In this document: piece after piece, positions 9,471-19,529 of the stretch
How positions within the stretch are numbered: position 1 is the first letter of the stretch
Layout: every line of letters begins with the position of its first letter
Assembly (NCBI GenBank): GCA_002386525.1
Contig: DGIS01000018.1
Coordinates: 65,887 to 129,886 of the forward strand
Length of the DNA: 64,000 bases
Source: Sphingobacterium sp. UBA4616
GTDB taxonomy: Bacteria > Bacteroidota > Bacteroidia > Sphingobacteriales > Sphingobacteriaceae
Direction: 5' to 3'
The notes under the pieces: generated by a model
What the model was told of the DNA's origin: nothing
Seen by the model: only the letters and a program-made list of their open reading frames with translations
Database searches by the model: none
Made by a program: the position numbers and the translations under genes

Positions 9471-10541
9471 TCACTTTTTTAATGTGGGTCCATGTACGAT
9501 AAGCTTGCCGTCAGCGGTAATTTCCATCGGGTCTATAAAAACCAGTCGTTGATGCCCCGTTGCTTCGGTGCGACCGTGATAGACACAATACCGCTGCTTG
9601 CCATCCCGCGAATAGGCTATGCTATTGTGACCAGTACCTGTTACCAGCCCATTTTTTTGTAAAATGGGATTGTTTGAGGCTTTTTTAAATGGGCCTAATG
9701 GACTTTTCGAAGTGGCATAACCGATTGCATAATTTTTGCCATCGAAATTATTCGCCGAATACATCATATAATACGTGTGGCCTTCTTTAAAGAGATAAGA
9801 GCCTTCTGTCCACCGCCGATTTACTTCTCTGCTGGTTACCGATCTGCTCTCCCAATCGTCGGAAACGCCCATTGTTAGTGGCGGGCGCAACAGTAATTTT
9901 GGCTCGCCAATGATACCGGAAAAATCAGGTTTAATTTCTACGCCGTATACCCAGCTTTCTTCCACCTTATCATACCAGCCTTTCTTTTTTGCCCAGGTGG
10001 CCACCTCGCTTTCGACCGGATGTTTGTAGCAACATCTGGAATAATAGAGGTAAACCCGGCCATCTTCAAACCAAAGATTGGCATCGATAATGGGATAGCC
10101 TGGATCAAAAATTGGCCGATCGTAGCAGTCGATAAATGGCCCCGTGGGCTTATCTGATACGGCAACACCGATCCTGAAATTCTCAAGTTCTCGCGTCGGA
10201 TTATCTTTCCACTGGGCGCTATACAGCATATAGTAACGACCATTTCGCCGGTATACTTCAGGTGCCCAAAATGCATCTATTCCCCATCCGTTTTTATTGT
10301 CATGATGATAAACCTGCCCTTCAAAAGTCCAGTCTTGCAGGTTGGTGGATGAATAGGCTCCAAAGCCTTTGTCTACATCGCCGCCGGTGCCATACATATA
10401 ATATTTCCCATCGGAATCCGTCAGGACGAAAGGATCACCGAAAGCGATTGGTAAAGGATTTTGTATTACGGTCTGTCCCTTTAACACAAAAGATAATAGT
10501 AGGATAAATAACAATAGGGGAAATGGTCTTTTCATCGTCAT
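9471..10541 (-). CDS. Secreted glycoside hydrolase family 43 enzyme
   Basis: 356-residue single-domain GH43 enzyme, the family of arabinanases, arabinofuranosidases and beta-xylosidases with a five-bladed beta-propeller. The three expected acidic residues are visible: catalytic base D36 in FGDPF, the pKa modulator D153 in IIDANLWF, and the acid E246 in WTEGSY; GTGHNS near residue 310 is also typical. A Sec signal peptide ends near KGQ (residue 23), so it is periplasmic or exported. The ATG two codons downstream is an equally good start. It stands alone on the minus strand, back to back with the regulator at 10778, and is probably part of the same regulon as the 14.8-24.1 kb locus. Exact substrate not assignable. 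Confidence 0.92.
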   Translation of the reverse strand: MTMKRPFPLLLFILLLSFVLKGQTVIQNPLPIAFGDPFVLTDSDGKYYMYGTGGDVDKGFGAYSSTNLQDWTFEGQVYHHDNKNGWGIDAFWAPEVYRRNGRYYMLYSAQWKDNPTRELENFRIGVAVSDKPTGPFIDCYDRPIFDPGYPIIDANLWFEDGRVYLYYSRCCYKHPVESEVATWAKKKGWYDKVEESWVYGVEIKPDFSGIIGEPKLLLRPPLTMGVSDDWESRSVTSREVNRRWTEGSYLFKEGHTYYMMYSANNFDGKNYAIGYATSKSPLGPFKKASNNPILQKNGLVTGTGHNSIAYSRDGKQRYCVYHGRTEATGHQRLVFIDPMEITADGKLIVHGPTLKK

Positions 10542-10720
10542 GTATAATTGGTGTTAAATTCTTCAAAAGAAGTCAAAATTTCATTCCTTTTTTGCTCAAT
10601 CTTTTGTCGTTTTGTCTCAAAGTGAATAGACTTAGCTAACATTTTCTTGATTTAGACCGCGCTGTACCATTTTTTGTTTCACACGGCTATTGGCTGTCCG
10701 TAATGTCATCATATGTGCTC

Positions 10721-10752
10721 TTGTCATTTTTTGGTACATTTGATTATATTTG
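10721..10752 (+). promoter_or_regulatory. Promoter of the propeller histidine kinase gene
   Basis: TTG at 10721-10723, a 21-bp spacer and TATATTTG at 10745-10752 match the Bacteroidota -33/-7 consensus. The predicted transcript would start near 10758, about 20 nt before the ATG. Confidence 0.6.
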
Positions 10753-10777
10753 AAAGAACCGATTGCCAACATAGATT

Positions 10778-13700
10778 ATGTCTTATCCTACTTTTTTTGT
10801 TTGGCTGATCCTGCAGTTTAGCGTGGTTGTTTGTCATGCCCAATATTATTTCAAGCACTATCAGACGCAGGATGGACTTCCTCATCAGGCTGTTCGCTCC
10901 ATCTTACAGGATGGCAAAGGCTTTATGTGGGTTGGCACGCGTGCTGGTCTGTGCAGATTTGACGGCTACAATTTTAAGCTTTGCGAAAATAAAGATGATC
11001 CTTTTAATAACATCGGCAACAATGTAATCAATACATTGACCGAAGGGCAGCCAGGAATACTATGGATCGGCACAGGAAAGGGAATGTACCGGTACGATAC
11101 CATTGGTGAGGTGATATCGCCGGTTGATCTGATTCCGCAGGTGTATATCGAACAGGTAATTGCCAATGGGGATGATATCTGGTTTATTGCCAATTCGTCG
11201 CTTTGGCGCTATAGCATAAAAAAGAGCATGGTCAAAAATTATCAGATACAGACTACTGCCTTATTTTTGGATGGTGCCACAAATCTGTGGACGGGTAATA
11301 AGCAGGGGGAACTCCGTATTTTCGACTCGCGTGGGGTGCTTGCGAAAACCATGAAAACGGTGAACTTTAACAGGCCTTCGAATATGAATACCATTAGTGC
11401 TATTTTCCCGCTTGATGATGGTGCCGTACTCGTTGGATATTTTGGAGCTGGGCTTAAGCGCTATGATTTGGATAAGCAAACAACGACAACGATTGTGCTT
11501 AGTGAAAAGGAGGATAGCGCTATTTTTGTGCGGGATATCTGTAAGGGAAATAATGGCGATTATTGGGTCGCAACTGAATCTGGGGTGTATATCTATAATG
11601 CCAATATCAAAAAATGCCGGCATCTTGGTAAGCGTGCTGATGACCCGTATGCTATGACGGATAACGCGGTCTATAAAGTGTGCAGAGATAAAAGCGGGGG
11701 GATGTGGCTGGGTACTTTTTTTGGTGGCCTGAACTATTGCTCGCTTGAAAACGCACGTTTTCGGAAATACTACCCTATTGTGGGACAGAATTCGATATCA
11801 GGATATGCCGTCCGTGAGCTAGTTCCTGATCGGGATGGTCACCTCTGGATTGGCACGGAAGATGCCGGTCTCAATAGGTTTGATCCGCAGAGGCAATTTT
11901 TTAGGCACTATCCAACAACAGGTGAAAATGCGCTTTCCTATCCGAATATCCACGGTCTGCTCGCTGTGGGAAATGATCTTCTTGTGGGGCCCTTTCATCG
12001 GGGATTGGAGATTATGGATATTCGGACAGGGCTAATCCGTCAGCAGCATCGTGCTATCGGTCTACCCGCCGAATCTGGCAACGATTTTGTGTTGAGCATC
12101 TTTCAGACAAGTGACAGCACGGTATTAGTGGGTACTGCTTATGATGAGAACGCCGGCCTGTTCAGGTACGACCTCAAAAGAAAGACTTTTGATCGCATCA
12201 ATCATATCCCTGGTCGTCCTTATGTGCTGAGCATCCGGGAGGATAGAAATGGGTTTATTTGGGTGGGCACCATGTCGAACGGCGTTTATTACTATCATCC
12301 CAAGTCGGGTGTACAGGGGAATATTCGATTTGGGAGCAGCACTAAAATAGGTCAGATTCCCGAATTTCCGGTATATGGTATCCATGAAGATAGCATGGGG
12401 GCGATCTGGTTTGCCACAGAAGGTGGTGGGCTGATCCGCTTAAGTCGAGACCGAACGTCAACTAAAAGATACGACACTGCTGCGGGCTTTCCGACCAATG
12501 TGTATTTTAGTATACTGGAAGATGATTTTCAAAACCTTTGGATAAGTTCGTTGAAGGGAATTTTGTGCCTGGATATTAAAACGGGGGCCTTTAAAAACTA
12601 TCAGCAAGCCAACGGATTGATCACTGATCAGTTTAATTTTTGTTCGGCTTACAAAGACAGGTCTGGTATCTTGTATTTTGGGTCAGTGAAAGGGCTGATC
12701 GCCTTTGATCCCAAAGATTTTTTAAACACTGGACCTCGCCCGGCTTTATTTATTACTGGCCTGGAGATAGACAATAAAGCTATCCATCCTGGTGTGGATA
12801 AAAGTCCAATCAAGCGTTCGGTAGTGTACCTCGACAGTATTTGTTTAGCTTATAACCAAAATAACTTCAGTATTGAATTTGCTGCGCTCAATTATGCTTC
12901 TCCGGCCGTTACCAGATATGAATATATATTGGAGGGGTTAGCTCAAAAACGCACAATTCTTGCTAGCAATAGAAAGGCTTATTTTACGGATATACAACCG
13001 GGTAAATATATTTTCACTGTGCGGGCGAAAAGTAATACGGGCAGCTGGAGGAGTATTGAACGTAGGCTTGTGATTATTATAACGCCGCCATTTTGGAAAA
13101 CTTTTGCCGCATACAGCTTCTATACTTTGCTGGTGATCGTTCTTTTGGTTTTGATTGCTTTTTATTACCATCGATGGACCATTCGAAAAAATGTGGCTAA
13201 ACTTATGCGGTTTGAACATGAAAAGGAACGTGAAATCTATGCGGCTAAAATTGAGTTTTTTACGCATATCACGCATGAAATACAAACGCCGTTGACATTG
13301 ATCCTCGGTCGTGTGCAAGGCATGCTACGAAAAATTACGGATAGCGACACTATCCGTAAAAACTTGTTACAGGTTGAAAAAAATACATTGAGACTGACCG
13401 AACTGACAGCGGAACTGCTGGATTTTAGAAAAACAGAATTGCATCAATTTGGGCTCAATTTTGTGAAAACAAATATTGTTGATTTGTTAAAAGAAGTGAT
13501 GTCTTCTTTTGAACAGATCGCCGAACAGAATAATATCCGTTTGAACAGTGCTTATCCGGAGGATGATGTCATCGCTTTTGTCGACCGTGAAGCTACGGTA
13601 AAAATATTGAACAATCTACTCTCTAATGCTATAAAATATGGTCTCACCTACGTGAATGTGCGGCTGGCAGATCCAGATATCGAAAAAAACAGTTTTAACA

Positions 13701-13954
13701 TTACGGTAGAAAATGATAGTGAACCTATTCCTGATAAATATGCAAAAAAGATCTTTGAGCCGTTTTTTAGGATAGAAAATAGTCTTGGGTTTGGAACCGG
13801 GATTGGTCTTTCGCTGGCCAAGTCGCTCAGCGAGCTGCACAAGGGTACGCTCCAGCTTATAGAAAATGGTGGTAGCCTTGTTGTATTTGAATTGGTGCTG
13901 CCGCTACGGCAGGAAAGGGAGTTTGAACTTAGCAGTTGGAAAAAAATCAGATAA
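10778..13954 (+). CDS. Propeller-type sensor histidine kinase (HTCS kinase half)
   Basis: 1058-residue sensor that would detect a glycan breakdown product in the periplasm and phosphorylate the regulator encoded next door. Order: signal peptide (to about residue 22), about 14 two-component-regulator propeller repeats (motifs like GFMWVGTRAGLCRFDGYNF) over ~25-650, a Y_Y_Y domain ~690-765, one transmembrane helix ~775-795, HisKA with phosphoacceptor H833 in HITHEIQTPLTLI, and HATPase with the N box (NNLLSNAIKYG) and G2 box (GTGIGLSLAKSL). In most Bacteroidota this architecture is fused to receiver and AraC domains in one protein; here it ends after the ATPase domain and those domains are a separate gene 2 bp later. 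Confidence 0.93.
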   Translation: MSYPTFFVWLILQFSVVVCHAQYYFKHYQTQDGLPHQAVRSILQDGKGFMWVGTRAGLCRFDGYNFKLCENKDDPFNNIGNNVINTLTEGQPGILWIGTGKGMYRYDTIGEVISPVDLIPQVYIEQVIANGDDIWFIANSSLWRYSIKKSMVKNYQIQTTALFLDGATNLWTGNKQGELRIFDSRGVLAKTMKTVNFNRPSNMNTISAIFPLDDGAVLVGYFGAGLKRYDLDKQTTTTIVLSEKEDSAIFVRDICKGNNGDYWVATESGVYIYNANIKKCRHLGKRADDPYAMTDNAVYKVCRDKSGGMWLGTFFGGLNYCSLENARFRKYYPIVGQNSISGYAVRELVPDRDGHLWIGTEDAGLNRFDPQRQFFRHYPTTGENALSYPNIHGLLAVGNDLLVGPFHRGLEIMDIRTGLIRQQHRAIGLPAESGNDFVLSIFQTSDSTVLVGTAYDENAGLFRYDLKRKTFDRINHIPGRPYVLSIREDRNGFIWVGTMSNGVYYYHPKSGVQGNIRFGSSTKIGQIPEFPVYGIHEDSMGAIWFATEGGGLIRLSRDRTSTKRYDTAAGFPTNVYFSILEDDFQNLWISSLKGILCLDIKTGAFKNYQQANGLITDQFNFCSAYKDRSGILYFGSVKGLIAFDPKDFLNTGPRPALFITGLEIDNKAIHPGVDKSPIKRSVVYLDSICLAYNQNNFSIEFAALNYASPAVTRYEYILEGLAQKRTILASNRKAYFTDIQPGKYIFTVRAKSNTGSWRSIERRLVIIITPPFWKTFAAYSFYTLLVIVLLVLIAFYYHRWTIRKNVAKLMRFEHEKEREIYAAKIEFFTHITHEIQTPLTLILGRVQGMLRKITDSDTIRKNLLQVEKNTLRLTELTAELLDFRKTELHQFGLNFVKTNIVDLLKEVMSSFEQIAEQNNIRLNSAYPEDDVIAFVDREATVKILNNLLSNAIKYGLTYVNVRLADPDIEKNSFNITVENDSEPIPDKYAKKIFEPFFRIENSLGFGTGIGLSLAKSLSELHKGTLQLIENGGSLVVFELVLPLRQEREFELSSWKKIR

Positions 13955-13956
13955 TT

Positions 13957-14721
13957 ATGAGACAGCACATATTGATTATTGACGACAATTTAGAAATTCT
14001 GGAATTCTTGTCTGAAGAATTGAATGAAAATTATTGTACACACACCGCTGACAACGGTGAAAGTGCAAAACTTATCTTAGATAGCGAAATGATTGATCTG
14101 GTTATCTCGGATATTATGATGCCGGGAATCGACGGTTTCGAACTCTGTAAATTCATCAAATCGAATCTGAACTATTGCCATATACCGGTACTATTGCTGA
14201 CTTCAAAGAACAGTTATACTGCGCATATCGAGGGGCTTGAAGTGGGTGCCGATGCTTATGTTCAGAAACCTTTTCCTTTGGAACTTTTATTGGTGCAGGT
14301 GGACAATCTGCTAAGAAATAGGGTGAATGTAAAAACTCATTTTGCTCATGCGCCGTTTGAAGATGTCCGTTTGCTGGCGCCTTCGAAGCTGGACGCTGAG
14401 TTTTTGCACAAGCTGGATGCTTATATCAAAAAAAACTTTAGGTATCCGGAACTTGGTATTGATGAACTTGCTGAACATATGTTGATGAGCCGGCCTACAT
14501 TTTACCGAAAAATAAAGCAGCTTTCTGCGCTTTCGCCCAAGGAACTTGTCGATAAAACGCGTTTAAAGAAAGCGACTGAACTCATGGCGCAAAATGAATT
14601 TAGTTTACAGCAGATCGCTACCCTGGTCGGGTATAGTTCACAAAGTATCTTTAATAAGAACTTCCAAAAATATTATAAGGTATCTCCATCGGCTTACCTG
14701 AAGTCAATGCCGAGATCCTGA
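13957..14721 (+). CDS. AraC-type response regulator (HTCS regulator half)
   Basis: 254 residues from the ATG at 13957: a receiver domain (residues 1-120) with D9, D10, phosphoacceptor D52 in VISDIMMPG and a KPF lysine, then an AraC DNA-binding domain (~150-254) with two helix-turn-helix units. The frame extends 21 bp upstream to a TTG, but the receiver begins exactly at the ATG (MRQHILIIDDN), so that start is chosen. It lies 2 bp after the kinase gene, in a different frame, and is the cognate output regulator. Likely targets are the two flanking GH43 and SusCD transcription units. Confidence 0.93.
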   Translation: MRQHILIIDDNLEILEFLSEELNENYCTHTADNGESAKLILDSEMIDLVISDIMMPGIDGFELCKFIKSNLNYCHIPVLLLTSKNSYTAHIEGLEVGADAYVQKPFPLELLLVQVDNLLRNRVNVKTHFAHAPFEDVRLLAPSKLDAEFLHKLDAYIKKNFRYPELGIDELAEHMLMSRPTFYRKIKQLSALSPKELVDKTRLKKATELMAQNEFSLQQIATLVGYSSQSIFNKNFQKYYKVSPSAYLKSMPRS

Positions 14722-14747
14722 TTCGATGTAACGATAGGGGATTAAAA

Positions 14748-14778
14748 AGGGGCAATCCAATAATTTTGGACTGCCCCT
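14748..14778. terminator. Bidirectional intrinsic terminator
   Basis: A 13-bp stem with one mismatch (AGGGGCAATCCAA / TTGGACTGCCCCT) and a 5-base loop lies between the convergent response-regulator and GH43 genes. T-rich tracts follow it on both strands. Confidence 0.85.
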
Positions 14779-14809
14779 ATAGTTTTCAGTAATCATCGTT
14801 TAGGGTATA

Positions 14810-16348
14810 CTAATCGCTATTGCGGAATATACCGACTTCCGCCAGGCCGGGCTGCTGTTGATTGTCGTAGCCTGACTTTGGTACGAGTTTAAAATAGCGA
14901 AATTGCTTGGTCTGCGCCAGGTCGATAAACTGCCGCAGGAGATTGACATCGCTCAAGCTAAAGGTGCCCAGATTTTCCCAGTTTTGATTGTCATTGCCGA
15001 CATGGATTTCCAATTCTTTGATCTTTCTGTCGCCATCTTTCTGATGGATTACAAAACCATCTACGGGTTGGGCTGCTCCGATGTCGATGGTGAGGTAATG
15101 GTCGGGGTACTTTGTTGGATTGACTGAATAGCGGGTTATCCATATGGAGTTGATATTGTCATCGATCACTGCTGCAGCCGACCGGTTGTTATTGGGTTCT
15201 TCGGAACTGAAGCCAGCGACCGTCCACCCTTTCTTGGTATACATTTTCCGCCATTTTTCTCCTGCTGGACGCTTTTGTTTGAGTGCAGGATTGGCCGGTA
15301 GACCGAAGTTTGGGGAGCCATCTGTATGCCAGGAAAATCGCTGGATATAGGGACGTCGTGTGGCATTGCCGTCGTTGGCTACATTACGTGCGTGATAAAT
15401 CATCCAGTCTTCTTTTCCATCAGGAGATTTAAAAAAACCGTTGTGGCCGGGACCATAAATGCTACTTTCGGGTCTCATGGAAAATACGGGATGGTTGCGT
15501 TTTGTCCAATCTGCTGCCTGTAGTGGGTCTCCGTCATCTTTTAGCGTGAGCAGGCCGAGGCAATAGCCGTCAGACCAGTAACCGCTGCCCGAATAAACGA
15601 TATGGACTTTGCCCTGTGGATTGATCAACACCTGGGGGCCTTCGTTGATTGGATTTCCGTTTTTCTCCCATGCATAGTTGGGCGTGGCAATCATGACCTT
15701 TGGTCCGGAAATGGTCCAGGGGTTGCTCATGGGCGCTATATAAATGTTTTGGGGCGGTGCACCGGCATTCCCGCCCGACCAGATCATATACATCTTTCCG
15801 TCATGCCGCAAAATGGTTCCGTCAATGGCCCACTCGCTTGCACTATCGGAAATCTTACCTTTCATTTCCCAGTTGCCCTGAACGGGGGTGGGAGAAGAAT
15901 TTTCGAGCACATACATTCTGTGGTTGGCATTGCTGCCATTATCTGCTGCAAAATAGAAATACCATTTGCCATCGATTTCATGCAATTCGGGCGCCCATAA
16001 ATTCTTTGAATAGGGCTGATCTGCAGGAGGGGTATAGACTTCATATCGCCGTGCGGAGGCAAGTTCGGACATGCTTTTGGTTTCGAGGATGACGAGCTTG
16101 CTTCCCTGGGTATAGGTATAATAGTAAGTACCGTCTTTTTGGATTACCCAAGGATCGGGACCACCTGGCATGAGTGGATTGGAGAAGGTACTATCTACCA
16201 CTACTGTATTGTCTGTAGCAGAATCTACGGGTTGGGTATTGCTTTTTGGGATGGGATCTAAATCGTTTGTGGGATTGTTTTTTTGACAGGCAGATACCCA
16301 TAACATGCTGCTCATCATAAAATAAAAGGTCACTGTCATTCTTTTCAT
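14810..16348 (-). CDS. GH43 lipoprotein with C-terminal F5/8-type carbohydrate-binding domain
   Basis: 512-residue lipoprotein (lipobox WVSAC, Cys21). The GH43 propeller spans ~55-355 with the expected acids D65 (PGGPDPW), D176 (WAIDGTI) and E236 (NEGPQV). Residues ~370-510 form an F5/8 type C (discoidin, CBM32-like) domain, recognisable from the AVIDDNINSIWITRY and YLTIDIGAAQPVDGFVI segments. A surface enzyme that removes or cleaves arabinose or xylose units is the natural reading. It is the last gene of the 24081-14810 operon, 70 bp after the preceding gene. Start could also be the ATG three codons in. Confidence 0.92.
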   Translation of the reverse strand: MKRMTVTFYFMMSSMLWVSACQKNNPTNDLDPIPKSNTQPVDSATDNTVVVDSTFSNPLMPGGPDPWVIQKDGTYYYTYTQGSKLVILETKSMSELASARRYEVYTPPADQPYSKNLWAPELHEIDGKWYFYFAADNGSNANHRMYVLENSSPTPVQGNWEMKGKISDSASEWAIDGTILRHDGKMYMIWSGGNAGAPPQNIYIAPMSNPWTISGPKVMIATPNYAWEKNGNPINEGPQVLINPQGKVHIVYSGSGYWSDGYCLGLLTLKDDGDPLQAADWTKRNHPVFSMRPESSIYGPGHNGFFKSPDGKEDWMIYHARNVANDGNATRRPYIQRFSWHTDGSPNFGLPANPALKQKRPAGEKWRKMYTKKGWTVAGFSSEEPNNNRSAAAVIDDNINSIWITRYSVNPTKYPDHYLTIDIGAAQPVDGFVIHQKDGDRKIKELEIHVGNDNQNWENLGTFSLSDVNLLRQFIDLAQTKQFRYFKLVPKSGYDNQQQPGLAEVGIFRNSD

Positions 16349-16418
16349 GGATGTGTTTGTTTAAAGATTTTCAATTGGATTGCATCGCTTGTTTGATCAG
16401 CATTTACCTGGACGTATG

Positions 16419-17420
16419 CTACCACTGTATTGCCTGGTCTTCATCTGGAATAAGGGTGTTGCGTGAGCGTTCCATCGTCATGCTTCCTTCGGCGCGGTAG
16501 CGCACGGGCACACCGGGCATGGTGGTGATATCGTCATATTTGTATTTTAGGTTGACGGTGCAGTACTGTTTGACCAAATATTTTTTGGTGGCATCTGCGA
16601 TTTCCCTTAATTGATAGGTGGGCTGCCCGAGCATTTCAAAGTTGATGGATTTGTCGGCGGCATACACATGAAGGGTACCCGATTTTATACCGTTAACATC
16701 CTCCGAGGGTTCCATAAACTCCATGATAATCTTGTAACGGCCTCGATCTTCTGATTTCTCTTCCAGAACTCCGGCGTAGAAAAATACCGCTTTTTCGTCT
16801 ACCACCCACGATGTTCTGACGCTAGATACAAGTGGGTTTTTAGTTTGCCCGTCGGCATAGACATTCATGGATGTGGCGGAATAATTGCCCGAATAATTAT
16901 TAAATGGTTTGACATAGAGCAATGCTTTGCGCCATCCTTTGCGCTTATTGGTCACATAGGAGGGGTCTTCCTGAATGGACAGTGGAAGTACATAGCGTTC
17001 GACAAGATCGAGGTTGTCAAACTTAAATTTGATCGGATAATTTTCGGTATGTGCTCCTTTGGGAATTAGGCAGCTCTCGTTGGGCAGTGCAAAAAACTGT
17101 TCGGGAAGCTGTTTAAAATATAAATCTTTGCGGTACTGATATTTTTCCTGGTTAAAAGTGGCTAGTGTATCGCTATCCACAGCCACCTTGACATAGCGGT
17201 CTTTATCGTTCTCGCGGGAGCCGCTCAGTATGATAGGCAATTTATAGGTGACTTCACCGGTCTTGTTGTAGCGCAGATAGACTTCGGATACACCTTCACT
17301 TCCAATTGGGGCTTTAAAAGACACCATCTGTGTATACAATTCTTCTTCCCATTCATCGTTGCACCCCGTTTGGAACAAGGCCAAGACTAGGGTTAAAATA
17401 TAGATATAAATCTTTTTCAT
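16419..17420 (-). CDS. DUF1735/DUF4973-type surface lipoprotein
   Basis: 333-residue lipoprotein (lipobox FQTGC, Cys20). The N-terminal half (~30-160) resembles the DUF1735 (BT_3987-like) beta domain and the rest (~170-330) the DUF4973 domain, a combination that commonly follows SusD in polysaccharide utilisation loci and is thought to bind glycans at the surface. It has no visible catalytic motif. It sits between SusD and GH43 in a five-gene minus-strand operon with 70-80 bp gaps. Family naming is from memory of such loci; the lipoprotein call is firm. Confidence 0.82.
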   Translation of the reverse strand: MKKIYIYILTLVLALFQTGCNDEWEEELYTQMVSFKAPIGSEGVSEVYLRYNKTGEVTYKLPIILSGSRENDKDRYVKVAVDSDTLATFNQEKYQYRKDLYFKQLPEQFFALPNESCLIPKGAHTENYPIKFKFDNLDLVERYVLPLSIQEDPSYVTNKRKGWRKALLYVKPFNNYSGNYSATSMNVYADGQTKNPLVSSVRTSWVVDEKAVFFYAGVLEEKSEDRGRYKIIMEFMEPSEDVNGIKSGTLHVYAADKSINFEMLGQPTYQLREIADATKKYLVKQYCTVNLKYKYDDITTMPGVPVRYRAEGSMTMERSRNTLIPDEDQAIQW

Positions 17421-17500
17421 GTGTTTTTATTTCTAATGCTTAAATAAGTATGCAATGTTTATTGCGGTATTTTCTATCTAATTCTTTCTGGCTGGTTTCA

Positions 17501-19519
17501 TTAATCGAAAGAAGGCCATCCCGGTGCCTGCGTCATGCGTCTGTTTTTGCGGAGCTCATCCCAGTCGACGGGCCAGAAGTACATTTTTTTAGAAAATATA
17601 GTCTGGAGTTGCGGTACGCGCACAGGGGTGTAGAATAGGTCCGCATTGTCTTTGGTCATATATACATTGTAGCCGTAGATCTGTTCTGCCTCATCTATTG
17701 GAGCATCTTTCCATCGGCGCAAGTCGTAGTAGCGCTGATTTTCGCCCAGCAATTCGATCTGCCGCTCACCTTTGATTTGGCGGCGTAACGCTGCCTGATC
17801 GGTATATATGGCGTTGTCATAATTGGGCACTCCCGCGCGGATACGAACCATACCTATACTGTTTTTCATCTGATCAATATTTCGAGTGATCTGATGCGTA
17901 GTTTTGCCGTCCCAGCTGGCAATCATATGGGATCCATTGATCTCATTGAGCGCTTCAGCATACATGAGCAGCAGGTCGGCATACCGTATGGCGATTTCCA
18001 CTTTGGGGTATATCTTGCCGCCATTGCCTGTGGCATTATCTTTTGGGTTGACAAATTTCATCATGCCTATCCCCGTAGGTAGCCAGCGGTCACCATTGAT
18101 CATGCCCTCATTTTCACCCCGATAATAGAAGATCTGTTTGTTCGTGACATTGGATAAGTTGGAGGTGGCGCTAGACATGGTCCACAGCGTGCCACTATAG
18201 GCCACTGAAGCATAAAATCGTGGTTCTCGATGGGCAAAGTCTTTCCAGACATTTTCCAGGAGTGGCTTGAATTGATCAAGTTCAGCCTTTTGCACAAACA
18301 TATTTGCTCCGTATTTCTGCCGGATTTGCTGTCTATTAAATGTGGTTCCGTCATTCATGGCGTACGCATCACATTGTTTTAAGGTAATGCCATGGCAGTT
18401 GTATCCGCCGCCCACCTGGGGCATCTGGTGCCTTGTCAGCGCGATAATACCATGGTTTTCATCGGTTTGATTTTCCCCTCTAGTAAAGATCATCTCTGGA
18501 TTTTCGGACGCATATAGATCACCGTTAAATACGGCGCGATAGGATTCGAAGGGATCAATATTGGCCCACCCTTCCGGAAAGTTCTTGTCGGAGTATTCTG
18601 GATGATGTGGGGGTGTGATGGTGGCTGGATAGTCGGTAGTACCTTTGGCTTTAAAATCGGCTGTATAGAGCTTGTAAGCATTTAAATCGATCACATCTTT
18701 GGCCGCCGCTGCTGCGCGTGCCCATTTATCTTCGTTGTATTGTGCCGAAATCAGCGCACGGCCTTTATCGTCGGTAAAGTCGCTCATTTCTGCGTTACCA
18801 TTGGCCAGGGGGCTTGCCGCAAATAATAATGCTTTGGCGCGTGTGGCCAATGCTGCTCCACGCGTAGGACGGGCGATATTGCGATTGTCGCGTTTTAGGG
18901 GTAGATCTTGCGCTGCCAGGGCCATTTCTTCGGCAATAAAGGTGGCTACTTCATCGTAGGTGTTGCGCGGGTAGGCTAGTTTGTCGTAGCTTTCGTCGTA
19001 GTCTACGCCTTTGTCTGGCATAATTGGTACTGGACCATACTTGCGTAGGAGTAGCCAGTACAGGTAGGCACGGATAAAGCGTGCCTGCGCCTTGTAATCT
19101 GTTACCTGTTTTGGTGTGAAAGCTCCGCCTTCAGCCATGCTGTGTATCATGACTGAGGCTTGACGGATTCCGCCATAGGACTGTGCCCACGATTGACGCT
19201 GCCAGGTATAATCGTACTCTCCAAATTTAAATCGCCGGTACTCATCGCCGTTGCCCCCGGCGGATTCATTGTAGAACATATCGTCCGAGTAGTTGGAGAT
19301 GGTATAATTTCGATGGCCCATTTCGAGGTTGTAGTCCAATAGTTTGTTGTAACAGTTTCCGAGCCATTGCTCGGTATAATCCTTGCTTTTAAAAATGCGA
19401 TCTTCGCTCTGTCGGTCATCAAAAAAATGCTCAACATCCAGGTATTTGGAGCAGGAGCTGATGGATAGACATAAACTGACGCTGAGCAGCAAGGGTGCGA
19501 GTAGTGTTATTTTCTTCAT
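17501..19519 (-). CDS. SusD/RagB-family lipoprotein
   Basis: 672 residues from the ATG at 19519, a large SusD. The frame is open to 19588, but the signal peptide and lipobox (ISSC, Cys23) begin at the downstream ATG, which also sits 10 bp after the SusC stop. Family hallmarks include LRRQIKGERQIELLGENQRY near residue 610 and the final WPVDWDELRKN segment. It partners the SusC just upstream. Confidence 0.95.
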   Translation of the reverse strand: MKKITLLAPLLLSVSLCLSISSCSKYLDVEHFFDDRQSEDRIFKSKDYTEQWLGNCYNKLLDYNLEMGHRNYTISNYSDDMFYNESAGGNGDEYRRFKFGEYDYTWQRQSWAQSYGGIRQASVMIHSMAEGGAFTPKQVTDYKAQARFIRAYLYWLLLRKYGPVPIMPDKGVDYDESYDKLAYPRNTYDEVATFIAEEMALAAQDLPLKRDNRNIARPTRGAALATRAKALLFAASPLANGNAEMSDFTDDKGRALISAQYNEDKWARAAAAAKDVIDLNAYKLYTADFKAKGTTDYPATITPPHHPEYSDKNFPEGWANIDPFESYRAVFNGDLYASENPEMIFTRGENQTDENHGIIALTRHQMPQVGGGYNCHGITLKQCDAYAMNDGTTFNRQQIRQKYGANMFVQKAELDQFKPLLENVWKDFAHREPRFYASVAYSGTLWTMSSATSNLSNVTNKQIFYYRGENEGMINGDRWLPTGIGMMKFVNPKDNATGNGGKIYPKVEIAIRYADLLLMYAEALNEINGSHMIASWDGKTTHQITRNIDQMKNSIGMVRIRAGVPNYDNAIYTDQAALRRQIKGERQIELLGENQRYYDLRRWKDAPIDEAEQIYGYNVYMTKDNADLFYTPVRVPQLQTIFSKKMYFWPVDWDELRKNRRMTQAPGWPSFD

Positions 19520-19529
19520 GTTTCTATCG

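Noticed and set aside
13936..13956. Upstream TTG start for the AraC response regulator, overlapping the kinase gene
   Set aside because: The receiver domain starts exactly at the ATG at 13957; the seven extra residues add nothing recognisable.
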